A stretch of DNA of 64,000 bases, taken from positions 248,001 to 312,000 of the forward strand of contig NZ_JAANPV010000001.1 of the NCBI RefSeq assembly GCF_011290505.1, in the 5' to 3' direction. The stretch comes from Paenalcaligenes suwonensis (GTDB lineage Bacteria; Pseudomonadota; Gammaproteobacteria; Burkholderiales; Burkholderiaceae_B). Both the position numbers and the translations under genes were made by a program. Every line of letters starts with the position of its first letter. Positions within the stretch are counted from its first letter, which is position 1. Below are positions 45,034-54,605 of this stretch, one piece after another. A model generated the notes under the pieces. That model worked only from the letters and a program-made list of their open reading frames with translations, ran no database searches and was not told the DNA's origin.

Positions 45034-46281
45034 TTAGCCCAGTCCCAGTTCGCGGCCAGAGAGGCGGCGGTACAAGGTGTACAGCACTAAGGTGCCGGCC
45101 AATAACAAGAAACCTAAGGCGCTTGCCATACCCCAGTTAATGGTCTGATTCGTAAAGTAGGCCACGTAGTAACTGATCATTTGGTCGTTGGCACCCCCTA
45201 GTAAGGCAGGGGTAATGTAATAACCAATAGAGATGATGAAGACCAACAAACACCCAGCGGCAATACCGGGGTAAGTCTGTGGCACGTATACCTTCCAGAA
45301 GGCAGCAAAGGGGTGGCTGCCTAACGAAATGGCCGCCCGTTGATAGGTAGGCGGAATAGAACGCATCACGCTATATATAGGTAAAACCATAAATGGCAGC
45401 ATGATATGCACCATGGCAATGTAGACGCCTATACGGTTAAACAGTAGGTCTAACGGCATATCAGTTAGGCCAAGTTGCATCAGTGTTTTGTTGATTAAAC
45501 CTTGGCGTTGCAGCAGTACTATCCATGCAGCAATACGCACCAATACAGACGTCCAGAAAGGTATCAGCACACAGATCATGACCAAGTTGGCACTGCGTGC
45601 ACTCATGCGGCTCATCCAGTACGCCAGCGGGAAGCCCAGTAACAAGGCAATAAGAGTGACGCCAAAGCTAATTTCAAAGGTGCGCGCAAAGATACTTTGA
45701 AAGGCTGAGCTGCCTTCTGGTACGGCAACAATCTCGCCTTGAGTGTTGCGAGTTAGGTCCAGCGAGGCCAGTAAGTAATAGTCTGAATAAGCGCGGTCGT
45801 TGTTGCTGATAGCGCGCCAATAGTCCACCTCGGCCCAGCGTGGGTCAATGGCGATGATTTCGTCACGTATGCTTTCGGCCGATTTGTTTTGCACATCAGC
45901 CAACGGCATTTTGCGTACGGTTTTAAAAATTAGCGTTCTGTAGCCTGCAATTTCGTAATTTAAGCGCCTAGCTAATAAGCCGGAGCCTGTACCGTCTTTG
46001 GCATGCTGCAGATCGGTGGCGAGCGCCACATAGCTTTCAGGTGGTGGTGCACTTTGTTGATCCCAGCTTTTCAGTGCCACTAAGGTGCGTGGCATGTGTT
46101 CTATTACCTCTGGGTTATCCACAGCCCTAAACAGCAAGGCCGCGACAGGGATAACAAAGATAACCACTAGAAATATCGCCAATGGAGCCAGCAATCCAGC
46201 TGCTTGCCAGCGTTGCTTGCGATGTGCTTTGACCACGGCTTTTTTTATGTCCGCTGTAGACAGCGTCATGGAAGAAGTCAT
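45034..46281 (-). CDS. Spermidine/putrescine-type ABC permease (PotH-like) with large periplasmic insert
   Basis: A 415-residue permease, about 100 residues longer than PotH. After the first helix (LLAPLAIFLVVIFVIPVAAL) there is a soluble insert of some 160 residues before the core membrane domain beginning near SFGVTLIALLLGFPLAYWM. The EAA loop reads AAISLGSHPFAAFWKVYVPQ. Permeases with such an insert are known in this family from proteobacteria. The insert's role is not known. Confidence 0.9.
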   Translation of the reverse strand: MTSSMTLSTADIKKAVVKAHRKQRWQAAGLLAPLAIFLVVIFVIPVAALLFRAVDNPEVIEHMPRTLVALKSWDQQSAPPPESYVALATDLQHAKDGTGSGLLARRLNYEIAGYRTLIFKTVRKMPLADVQNKSAESIRDEIIAIDPRWAEVDYWRAISNNDRAYSDYYLLASLDLTRNTQGEIVAVPEGSSAFQSIFARTFEISFGVTLIALLLGFPLAYWMSRMSARSANLVMICVLIPFWTSVLVRIAAWIVLLQRQGLINKTLMQLGLTDMPLDLLFNRIGVYIAMVHIMLPFMVLPIYSVMRSIPPTYQRAAISLGSHPFAAFWKVYVPQTYPGIAAGCLLVFIISIGYYITPALLGGANDQMISYYVAYFTNQTINWGMASALGFLLLAGTLVLYTLYRRLSGRELGLG

Positions 46282-46341
46282 TAGATACTACCCGTTAAGC
46301 AAGCCGTGCTCTATCCCGAGCACGGCGTCATCACAGAAGGG

Positions 46342-47385
46342 TTATTGGGTGGACCATGCTGTGAAGCGTTGGTCTAGCTCTTCGCCGTGGTCAGCCCAGT
46401 AGTCATAGCTGGACAGCAACGCATGCTCGGCGTTTTGCGGCGAGTTGGGCATTTGTTCCAAGGTGGCCTCGTCTAGATCAGCGATAGCAGCTTTGTTGAT
46501 GGCACCGTAGTTGATGCTTTGGGCGTGTTTTATTTGCTGCTCGGGCTGCGCCGAGAAACTAATAAATTCTTGGGCTAGCGCCTTGTTGGGCGAACCCATA
46601 GGGATGACGTAGTAGTCTAAGTCGTAGATACTGCCGTTCCACACAATGCGTAGGTCTTGGCCTTCCGCGTTGGCCGCAGCGATGCGACCGTTATAGACGG
46701 TGGACATCACTACGTCGCCAGCCGCCAGCATTTGCAAAGGTTGAGCACCGGCTTCCCACCATTGAATATGGGGTTTGAGTTCGTTGAGTTTGTTAAAAGC
46801 GCGGTCTACGCCTTCAGGGGTGTTCAACACGGTGTACACGTCTTTAGGGGCCACGCCATCGGCCATCAACGCGAACTCTAGGTTATAGCGGGCACCTTTA
46901 CGCAGAGCACGTTTACCGGGGAATTTTTCCACATCCCAGAAATCAGCCCAGCCGTTAGGGGTTTGATCCAGTGTTTTGCCGTTGTAGGCCATGACGGTGG
47001 ACCACACAAATACACCCATGCCGCAATCGTGTACGGCTTCGGGGATCAGCGCATCTTTATCAATGATGTTGTCCCAATCTAGTGGCTCGAATAAGCCCTC
47101 ATCACAGCCACGGCTCAGGTCAGCTGTTTCAATCTCCACCACATCCCACACCACATTATTGGTGTCTACCATGGCCTTGATTTTGGCCAGTTCACCGTTG
47201 TAGGGAACGTTAAGGATTTTGATGTTCTTTTGTTGCTGCAGGGGTTCTACAAAGGCGGTTTGTTGTGCAGCGCCGGCAGCACCGCCAAAGTTCACAATGG
47301 TCAGGTCGCGCGCCAAGGCCGACTGACTGCCAAATGCCAACATACTACTGATTACACCAAGTACTACCTTGTGGGATGTTTTCAT
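46342..47385 (-). CDS. Polyamine-type ABC substrate-binding protein
   Basis: A 347-residue periplasmic binding protein of the PotD/PotF class. The signal peptide MKTSHKVVLGVISSMLAFG ends near ALA, then RDLTIVNFGGAAGAAQQ begins the mature part. A CGGAGACAACC site fixes ATG 47385. VVWDVVEIETADLSRGC and SYDYWADHGEELDQRF are similar to iron/polyamine binding proteins of the operon type present here. Confidence 0.9.
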   Translation of the reverse strand: MKTSHKVVLGVISSMLAFGSQSALARDLTIVNFGGAAGAAQQTAFVEPLQQQKNIKILNVPYNGELAKIKAMVDTNNVVWDVVEIETADLSRGCDEGLFEPLDWDNIIDKDALIPEAVHDCGMGVFVWSTVMAYNGKTLDQTPNGWADFWDVEKFPGKRALRKGARYNLEFALMADGVAPKDVYTVLNTPEGVDRAFNKLNELKPHIQWWEAGAQPLQMLAAGDVVMSTVYNGRIAAANAEGQDLRIVWNGSIYDLDYYVIPMGSPNKALAQEFISFSAQPEQQIKHAQSINYGAINKAAIADLDEATLEQMPNSPQNAEHALLSSYDYWADHGEELDQRFTAWSTQ

Positions 47386-47440
47386 GGTTGTCTCCGTTAT
47401 ATATAGGTATAGGATGTACAGCGTGGTGCCCAAGGGTGAT

Positions 47441-48526
47441 TTAGGCGGTAAAAACGCGGGCGAAGGCAGGGGGAAGTTGTAGTGATAGCCATGCGCCCGG
47501 AGCCAGACTAGTGTCTGCGCTAAGTTGGCTGACCTGCTGTTTGATGCTGATCTCTTGTTGATCGTGGGTTTTGCAGATCAGACGTACGTGGTCACCCAAG
47601 TACACCGTATTGGTAATTTGTGCGGGGATGCAGTTGTGTGTGGGGGCGGCCATCACCTGTATGCGTTCAGGACGTATGCTCAGCGCTGCAGCGTGCCCTG
47701 TTGCCGTGTGATTAACGTTGAGCCCGTGAATGACACTGCCATCTCCCAGCGTGATCTGACACATGTCTCCATCAGTGTGGGATAGGGTGCCAGTGAGCAG
47801 GTTGTTGTCGCCTACGAAGTTTGCCACAAAGGGGTTTTGTGGCGCTTCATAGAGGGTGTTAACCGAAGAAATCTGTTGAATGATGCCATCGTTAAACACC
47901 GCAACACGGTCCGACATGGTGAGTGCTTCACTTTGGTCGTGGGTCACATACACAAAGGTGATACCTAGCGATTGATGCAAGGCTTTAAGCTCCAACTGCA
48001 TGTGTTCACGCAATTGTTTGTCCAGTGCCCCTAAGGGTTCATCCATCAATACCAGTTTGGGTTCAAACACCAAGGCACGGGCTAAGGCAATACGCTGTTG
48101 CTGACCACCTGACATTTGAGCGGGATACCGCTTAGCAAAGGCTTCCATTTGCACCATTTCCAGTGCTTTTCGTACTTTGGCCTTACGTTCGGAAGCGGGC
48201 AAACGGCGCACCTTCAATGGGTATTCCAGATTTTTTTCTACAGTCATGTGTGGAAACAGAGCGTAGTTCTGGAACACCATACCAATGTTGCGTTGGTGTG
48301 GTGGCACGCGATTGATGTTCTGCTGGTCTAAATAGATATTGCCGGTGGTGGGGTATTCAAACCCTGCCAGCATCATTAAGCAGGTGGTTTTGCCAGACCC
48401 TGAAGGCCCCAGCAATGATAAGAATTCGCCTTGCTGAATATCCAGATTGAGATCTTTAACTACAAATGTCTCGCCGTCATAGGATTTTTGTACTTGCTCA
48501 AAGCGAACCAGTGGTCGTGTGGACAC
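47441..48526 (-). CDS. Spermidine/putrescine-type ABC ATP-binding protein (PotA-like)
   Basis: A 361-residue ATPase. Walker A is GPSGSGKTT, signature MSGGQQQRIALARAL, Walker B LVLMDEPLGALDKQ, and a C-terminal TOBE domain follows from about residue 275 (ALSIRPERIQVM). First gene of the operon, transcribed towards the binding protein eight bases away. Confidence 0.94.
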   Translation of the reverse strand: MSTRPLVRFEQVQKSYDGETFVVKDLNLDIQQGEFLSLLGPSGSGKTTCLMMLAGFEYPTTGNIYLDQQNINRVPPHQRNIGMVFQNYALFPHMTVEKNLEYPLKVRRLPASERKAKVRKALEMVQMEAFAKRYPAQMSGGQQQRIALARALVFEPKLVLMDEPLGALDKQLREHMQLELKALHQSLGITFVYVTHDQSEALTMSDRVAVFNDGIIQQISSVNTLYEAPQNPFVANFVGDNNLLTGTLSHTDGDMCQITLGDGSVIHGLNVNHTATGHAAALSIRPERIQVMAAPTHNCIPAQITNTVYLGDHVRLICKTHDQQEISIKQQVSQLSADTSLAPGAWLSLQLPPAFARVFTA

Positions 48527-48704
48527 TGATTGTCTCCTTGTTTGTCTCGTCGTTATGATCTTTTATTAGGGGCAATATAAGTGAACTTAGTGGACAAGAC
48601 ATAGAACCATTTAGGTGCGAAACTATGGGTCCACTTTTGAGATAAAACTTTAGTCGCAGTGCAGTTTTTAGCGCTAAAGGTAGTGATGATGCGGCGCACA
48701 ACGA

Positions 48705-48729
48705 AACTCGCCCCAAAATGGGGCGAGTT
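48705..48729 (-). terminator. Terminator hairpin after the RhlE-type helicase gene
   Basis: AACTCGCCCC and GGGGCGAGTT pair around five bases, 36 bases past the helicase stop. The T run is short. Confidence 0.7.
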
Positions 48730-48764
48730 AGCGTATTCAATGGGTAAAGGGTAAATCCCTAGGG

Positions 48765-50102
48765 TTAGGAAGCCGTAGAAGCAGGGCGTCGGGGGCGACG
48801 TTGGCCTGCTGGCTTGCCTTGACCTTGAGGCTTTCCTTGGCCTTGGCGTTGACCGGGGCGACGTTGGTTGTTACCACGGGGGCGTTCACGCTCGGGACGA
48901 GCTGGGCGGCTACGTTCTTCAGATAGCGCAGCACGTGTAGGTGGCGTGAAGTCAGGGAACTCAATACGTGGAATGTCTTGATTGATCATTTTTTCGATGG
49001 TTTGCAGCATACGGCTTTCGCTGCGGTCTACTAGCGATAAGGCCAGACCATCGCTGCCAGCACGACCTGTACGACCAATACGGTGCACGTAATCTTCAGG
49101 TACTTGTGGCAGTTCAAAGTTGATCACATAGGGTAGTTGGTCAATATCAATACCGCGAGCAGCAATGTCAGTCGCGACTAGCACGACGACTTTGCCGCTT
49201 TTGAAACCATCTAGTGCACGCGTACGAGCCGATTGGCTTTTGTTACCGTGTAAGGCGGCCGCATTCAGACCATCTTTGCTGAGCTTTTCTGCTAAGCGGT
49301 TAGCCCCGTGTTTGGTACGACAAAATACCAGCACTTGGTGCCAGCCACTTTCGCGGATGATGTGACTAATCAGTTCGCGTTTATGACTTTGTTCGGTCAG
49401 TACGACGTTCTGAGTAATGCGCTCTGCCGTGGTGTTACGTGGGGCGACCGAGACCTCAATAGGGTCTTTAAGAATTTGGTGTGCCAACGCACGAATCTCG
49501 GACGAGAAGGTGGCCGAGAACAACAGGTTTTGACGTTGTTTGGGCATCAGTGCCAGCACGCGACGAATGTCACGAATAAAGCCCATGTCCAACATACGGT
49601 CGGCTTCATCTAGCACCAGAGTTTCTGTGCGGGACAGGTCTATGGTTTTCTGACCGCAGTGATCCAGTAACCGGCCAGGGGTAGCAACCACCAAATCTAC
49701 CGGTTTTTGCAGAGCGCGGATTTGGGGGTTGATGTTCACACCACCAAACAGCACCAGTGAGCGTATACGGCTATGAGCACCATATAAACGCACGGATTCT
49801 TCTACTTGTGCTGCCAGTTCGCGGGTAGGGGTCAGAATCACAACGCGAGGGGAGCCTGGTTGCAGTTTTGGAGCAGGTTGGGTGAGCAGCCTATGCAAAA
49901 TAGGTAGGGTGAAACCCGCTGTTTTACCCGTACCGGTTTGTGCTGCGGCGAGTAAATCGCCACCCGTCATCACATGTGGAATAGCTTGGGCTTGAATGGG
50001 CGTAGGGTGGGTGTAGCCTGCATCAGTAATAGCCTGCAACAAAGGGGCGGCCAAACCTAATGAGGCGAAAGTAGTGTCAGAATTCAAGAGAGTTTCCAGC
50101 AA
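48765..50102 (-). CDS. rhlE: DEAD-box RNA helicase, RhlE type, non-ATG start
   Basis: A 445-residue ATP-dependent RNA helicase. Motifs in order: Q motif [23 protein letters not shown], Ia [52 protein letters not shown]. The tail is Arg/Gly/Gln-rich and basic, for RNA binding. No ATG precedes the Q motif; the frame starts with TTG at 50102 or, with GGAAA better placed, TTG at 50087. Likely roles are ribosome assembly and mRNA turnover. Confidence 0.92.
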   Translation of the reverse strand: MLETLLNSDTTFASLGLAAPLLQAITDAGYTHPTPIQAQAIPHVMTGGDLLAAAQTGTGKTAGFTLPILHRLLTQPAPKLQPGSPRVVILTPTRELAAQVEESVRLYGAHSRIRSLVLFGGVNINPQIRALQKPVDLVVATPGRLLDHCGQKTIDLSRTETLVLDEADRMLDMGFIRDIRRVLALMPKQRQNLLFSATFSSEIRALAHQILKDPIEVSVAPRNTTAERITQNVVLTEQSHKRELISHIIRESGWHQVLVFCRTKHGANRLAEKLSKDGLNAAALHGNKSQSARTRALDGFKSGKVVVLVATDIAARGIDIDQLPYVINFELPQVPEDYVHRIGRTGRAGSDGLALSLVDRSESRMLQTIEKMINQDIPRIEFPDFTPPTRAALSEERSRPARPERERPRGNNQRRPGQRQGQGKPQGQGKPAGQRRPRRPASTAS

Positions 50103-50297
50103 CCAACCTTATCGCCATTGGGGCAATACCAATCCAGGTCAGTGATAAGCAGGTAGAGTAAATCAGGCGTATACAAAGGCCTGACAGTAGCGCGTCGTAA
50201 TTGGTAAAAACGCGTAGAGAGCTATAAATTATAACGTGTTCAAGTCTATTGTATAGGATTGAAGCAAGACGCCGAGCCTAGCTGCTGTTGAGGGTGT

Positions 50298-52199
50298 TTA
50301 GGTGAGTGGCAGCAAAACTTCCAAGCAAGTGTGGCCTGGCCGAGAGTGCACAGCGAGGGTGGCCCCTATATGCTGCATACGGCTGTTCATACTGCGCATA
50401 CCTATGCTGAGGCCTGCCGTCTGCACAGCATCTACATCAAAGCCCACGCCGTTATCTTCAATAATCAACTGCAAGGTATGGGCATCGGGTTGCTGTAGCA
50501 CAATGCTTAGGTGCGTGGCACGGCTGTGTTTCACCACGTTGGTGAGGGCTTCTTCTACTAAGCGTGTCAGGGCCAACACTTGCAATGGTGAGGGTTTGGG
50601 TTGCCAATGTGGTGCAATAGCCCAATCGGCGTGTATGTCTAGCGAATCAAATAAATTACCGAAGCGGTAGCGTAGTGGGGCAATCCATGTGCTGGGTAGT
50701 TCAGGAACATCTAGCTTGGCACTGGCACCCGTATCAATGAGCTGACGTAAGTCATCACGCAGCAATTTAAGAATAGATAAAAATTGCTGATTGGGCAGTG
50801 GGGTTTTTTGCTGCTCAATCATGGCCATAGAGCGTATGAGCGAGCTGCCTAAACCGTCGTGTAAATCTTGAGCAATATGTAAACGCTCTTGCAGCCTAGA
50901 GTTATTCAGAGCGAGTTCGTGTTTGCGCAGCAGTGTTTCTTGCAGTTCTTCACGGGCTTCAGCCACACTTTGGCTAAGCTCTTTATTGAATTGTTCAATA
51001 CGGCGCATCGTGTTCACCAAACGCCAGCTTAGTAAGGCCGACATAAATAACATGGTGAGCAAGCTGGTGTACGCCGAGTACAAGTGCCTAGAGGTAGATA
51101 AGCCAAGTATGGAGGCGGTGTCGTGTACGCTGGTAGCAAAATAGGTCAGCAGACACAGTGACAGCCATAGCTGCTCGGCGTGTTTAGTGCGCCAGGCTCG
51201 TATAGGAAAGAGTAAGCAGGTGCTCCAAAATACGATTAAGGTGATTAAAAACACTCCTAGTAGTGCCAGCGGCAACGATGCAGCTGGCACAAATAACACG
51301 ACGGGAGCGATCAGAATAAGCAGTACTAACGCCGCTATCCACAAACGTCGCATGTGCTTGTAATTACCAAAGCTCCATACGAACAGCGAAAAACTTAGAA
51401 TAAAACCAAAGAACAGCAGCATGTTTGCTCTGGACATCTGCAATGAGTCGCTGAACATAGGTCCGGTTTCTTGTCGCATTTGTAATGAGCAATACAGTAA
51501 CCAGATCAAAGCCTGTAACGCATACAAACCATAGCTATGTTCGTTGCGACGGCGTAGCCAGATAAAAAATGCCAGCGTACCTAGTACGCCTGTCACGCCT
51601 AAGTTCAGCAGTAGCAATGCTTGGTTTTGCCACCACGAGGCTTGCTGTGCAGCCAAAATATCGGGTAGTGGCCCTAATTCCAGATGCTGTAACCCCGTAA
51701 ATTGAGTGGTGGCTCCGCTTACCCATACCCAAATCGTGTTGATGCCTGGCTTGAGGAGGGCATCCGGCAGTACCCAGTAGCGCGGCACACCTATACTGCG
51801 CGATAACGGTTCGCTAAGGTTGGCGTCTGACCAGAGTAATGAATGGTTGAGGAATACGGCGCCCGCTACACCCAGTGAGCTTATATGCAGTGCAATGGGT
51901 TGGTTGTCGCATTCTGGCTTTTGCCACTGTAGCTTGTACCAGGCATTGCCCCTGTAGGTAGGCCAGCGCTTTTGCCAACTGATATCGGGTAAGGAGGTGC
52001 TGTGCCAGCCGTTTTCAGGGGGAGGGGAAAGTGGTTCAGCAGATGCTTGTGCCACTTCTATGCTGAGTATGCGCGGTTCACAGAGGGGTTGAGCGTGAGC
52101 CGAAGCGCTAACCACAAGCAGCCCCAGCCATAGCCCTATCAGACTACAGCAATGACGAAAAAATAAAGTACGCACACGACTGCAGTAAGGTTTAGGCAT
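50298..52199 (-). CDS. 7TM-DISM sensor histidine kinase
   Basis: A 633-residue membrane kinase. The order is signal peptide, extracellular DISM-type beta domain (residues 40-180), seven hydrophobic segments (about 190-400), a coiled linker (FNKELSQSVAEAREELQE), a HisKA_3 dimer helix with the phosphorylated His in IAQDLHDGLGSSL, and a HATPase with VEEALTNVVKHS and EDNGVGFD. This matches NarX-class kinases using LuxR-type regulators. The regulator gene lies just upstream, 15 bases away. Confidence 0.92.
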   Translation of the reverse strand: MPKPYCSRVRTLFFRHCCSLIGLWLGLLVVSASAHAQPLCEPRILSIEVAQASAEPLSPPPENGWHSTSLPDISWQKRWPTYRGNAWYKLQWQKPECDNQPIALHISSLGVAGAVFLNHSLLWSDANLSEPLSRSIGVPRYWVLPDALLKPGINTIWVWVSGATTQFTGLQHLELGPLPDILAAQQASWWQNQALLLLNLGVTGVLGTLAFFIWLRRRNEHSYGLYALQALIWLLYCSLQMRQETGPMFSDSLQMSRANMLLFFGFILSFSLFVWSFGNYKHMRRLWIAALVLLILIAPVVLFVPAASLPLALLGVFLITLIVFWSTCLLFPIRAWRTKHAEQLWLSLCLLTYFATSVHDTASILGLSTSRHLYSAYTSLLTMLFMSALLSWRLVNTMRRIEQFNKELSQSVAEAREELQETLLRKHELALNNSRLQERLHIAQDLHDGLGSSLIRSMAMIEQQKTPLPNQQFLSILKLLRDDLRQLIDTGASAKLDVPELPSTWIAPLRYRFGNLFDSLDIHADWAIAPHWQPKPSPLQVLALTRLVEEALTNVVKHSRATHLSIVLQQPDAHTLQLIIEDNGVGFDVDAVQTAGLSIGMRSMNSRMQHIGATLAVHSRPGHTCLEVLLPLT

Positions 52200-52214
52200 G
52201 AACCCGATAACGGT

Positions 52215-52928
52215 TTAGGACAGTAGCCCCTGTGATCGTGCAATGACCACAGCACGAGTACGGGATGAAACCGCTAGTTTACGGTAGATGTGTTTAATGT
52301 GGCACTCTACCGTGAATCTGGACAGCTCCAGTTTTTCAGCAATTTCCCGGTTTGTCAGCCCATCCGCCACCAGTTGCAGTATTTCTTGTTCACGGACGGT
52401 AAGCGTACCGGTTGCTGCTTGTGTGGGTTCGGGTGGTTGTGGTGTGACGGTGGGGGGAGCTGAGGGTGCAGGTTGCAGTTCAGCAATAATACGTCTGGCC
52501 ATGAAGGGGTCTATGGGCGCACCACCGCGCAATACGCTGCGTATAGACAGTGCTACTTCCACATCCTCGCGCTCTTTTAATACATACCCTGTGGCCCCTG
52601 CGCGTAACGCAGCCAAGATAGCGTCTTCGGTGCTCCAGGCAGAAATGACCAAAATACCCAATGCAGGATCAGCAGCAGAGAGCTCAGCAATTAGATCTAA
52701 CCCATTTCCGTCTGGCAGGCCCAAATCCACCAATGCTAGCGCGACGGGGTGCTCGGCCAACTTGGCGCGCGCTTCAGCGAGGGTGGCGGCAAATACTAAC
52801 GCATCAGGCGTGTAGCCTAACTGTTTCAAGATGAGATCTAGTCGCTGTTGGACTAGGTTATCGTCTTCCACAATCAGTACGGGAGCAGGTAGCGTAAGTT
52901 CTGGTGTGATGGGGGCAGAAGGAGACAT
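52215..52928 (-). CDS. LuxR/NarL-family response regulator
   Basis: A 237-residue regulator. The receiver has EDD at 21-23 and phosphoacceptor D68 in ALVDLGLPDGNG. A Pro/Thr-rich linker leads to a LuxR-type helix-turn-helix (LTVREQEILQLVADG, then TNREIAEKLELSRFTVECHI). First gene of a two-gene operon with the 7TM-DISM kinase. Target genes unknown. Confidence 0.94.
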   Translation of the reverse strand: MSPSAPITPELTLPAPVLIVEDDNLVQQRLDLILKQLGYTPDALVFAATLAEARAKLAEHPVALALVDLGLPDGNGLDLIAELSAADPALGILVISAWSTEDAILAALRAGATGYVLKEREDVEVALSIRSVLRGGAPIDPFMARRIIAELQPAPSAPPTVTPQPPEPTQAATGTLTVREQEILQLVADGLTNREIAEKLELSRFTVECHIKHIYRKLAVSSRTRAVVIARSQGLLS

Positions 52929-53097
52929 GGCGAATCTTTCAATAAAAGAACGGGAATACTTATAGCGGCACTATGGCGTAAAACCCGTGTTTCCGATATC
53001 CCTGAAAGCTGTGATTCGCCTTAGAAATAACAAAAATCAACATTGTTGTAGAGTAACGCACGTAATAGCCTGATTTTATAAGGCAATGCCGTGACGA

Positions 53098-53775
53098 CTA
53101 CGTGGTTTGAATGTCTAGAAAAGAGCTGACTTGCTCATGTGTACTGAACCGGTCAGGTGCTTGACGACTAATTTGCACGGTATGCCAGCCATCTTGTCTG
53201 GCGGCGTCCAGTTTTCGGTGTACGGCCGATACATACAGCAACTCGGTGGCGGGTATGCCCAGTGTTTCACGAATACTGCTGTACGAGGCTTTGCTGAGTT
53301 TGGGACCTACCGAGGTGTCGAAGTGGCCAGTGATTAACGGTAGTAAGTTACCGTGATCGCTATGACCCAACAGTTGTTCTTGAGCGGCAATGCTGCACGA
53401 CGAGTATAGGTAAATGGCCAGACCAGCTTGATGCCAGCGCTTAAATTGTTCGTAAGTGTCTTCGTAGACGTGGCCTGTGAATTGTCCGCTTGCATAACCT
53501 TCTGCCCAGATCATGGCTTGTAGCTGTTTGAGTGCTGGGGAGGGTTTGTCTATATCTATATAGTGCAACAGCTCAGCAATGAGCCTATCTAACCCCGCTA
53601 ACGGGAGTTGTGCTTCTTGGCGTAAGGCCAGTAAGGCATGTTTGACCGTAGGGTGGGCGTGCTGTTGACGTAAGAAATTTGCGATATGACGTCTCGCGTA
53701 CGGAGCCAAAATGTGATGCACAAAGGCAGTGTCTGTCGTGGTGCCTTCTACATCGCAGAGGATGGTAGAAATCAT
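53098..53775 (-). CDS. mtnC: Enolase-phosphatase E1 of methionine salvage
   Basis: A 225-residue HAD-family enzyme that enolises and dephosphorylates 2,3-diketo-5-methylthiopentyl-1-phosphate. HAD motif I is ILCDVEGTTTD, motif II YSSCSIAAQ, and motif III/IV lie in KLSKASYSSI and LLYVSAVHRKLDAAR. The last is odd, since the family usually shows SDxxxELDAA; here H and K replace residues there. No other mtn genes are adjacent. Confidence 0.88.
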   Translation of the reverse strand: MISTILCDVEGTTTDTAFVHHILAPYARRHIANFLRQQHAHPTVKHALLALRQEAQLPLAGLDRLIAELLHYIDIDKPSPALKQLQAMIWAEGYASGQFTGHVYEDTYEQFKRWHQAGLAIYLYSSCSIAAQEQLLGHSDHGNLLPLITGHFDTSVGPKLSKASYSSIRETLGIPATELLYVSAVHRKLDAARQDGWHTVQISRQAPDRFSTHEQVSSFLDIQTT

Positions 53776-53971
53776 AGGAGGGCGCCAAGTTAGGCGTAGT
53801 CGTTTACGGTGAACAAGTACTACAGGTTAAGGCAGAGGGCGTACGTCATAGTATCATCGAGTTTTCTGCCTAGCTACCTACGTCGCTAAGCGATAACCAA
53901 TGTAAAGAGACTCTTGTTCCGCAGAGCGGCTCACGATACTCTCTTCACTCTACTTCTTTTGCCGTGTGAGC

Positions 53972-54589
53972 ATGATGAAAAACTCTTTACGACTATGGTT
54001 GATTACCGCAGTAACTCTGTTACTGAGCGGGTGCGGATATAACGAAATTCAACGCCTAGACGAACAGGTGAAGGCGGCGTGGTCGCAGACCTTAAACCAG
54101 TATGAGCGTCGAGCCGAGTTAGTGCCTAAACTGGTAAGTTCGGTGAACGCATATATGGTGAATGAGCGTAGCGTATTGGTAGAAGTGACAGAAGCGCGTG
54201 CACGTGTGGGTAGTATCAAAATTACGGCAGATGATTTAGAGAATCCAGCTGTGATGGAACGCTTCCAGCAGGCACAGGGGCAGTTGTCATCGGCACTGTC
54301 TAGATTGCTAGCCGTATCAGAAAATTATCCACAGCTGAAAAGTGATGGCTTGTTCCGCGACTTGATGACACAGTTAGAAGGTACCGAAAACCGCATCGCC
54401 ACCGAGCGAGGCCGTTACGTGGAAGCGGTACAAGCCTATAACGTGTACATACGTCAATTCCCCGCCGTGGTCACAGCCAAACTGTTTGGCTATAAGGTCA
54501 TGGAAAACTATGGCGTAGATAGGGAATACGACATTCGCCGTGACCCCGAAGTAAAGTTTGATTTACCAGCATCGGCTACTGCCCAATAA
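53972..54589 (+). CDS. LemA family lipoprotein
   Basis: A 205-residue LemA-fold protein, start one of two adjacent ATGs (53972, 53975), or GTG 53966; no good ribosome site separates them. The N terminus ends in a lipobox LLLSGC, so it is a lipoprotein. Then come helical LemA marks: NEIQRLDEQVKAAWSQ, LNQYERRAELVPKLV, and VQAYNVYIRQFPAVV. Followed by two TPM proteins, the common LemA-TPM order. Confidence 0.92.
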   Translation: MMKNSLRLWLITAVTLLLSGCGYNEIQRLDEQVKAAWSQTLNQYERRAELVPKLVSSVNAYMVNERSVLVEVTEARARVGSIKITADDLENPAVMERFQQAQGQLSSALSRLLAVSENYPQLKSDGLFRDLMTQLEGTENRIATERGRYVEAVQAYNVYIRQFPAVVTAKLFGYKVMENYGVDREYDIRRDPEVKFDLPASATAQ

Positions 54590-54605
54590 GCAACGGGTGA
54601 TACAT

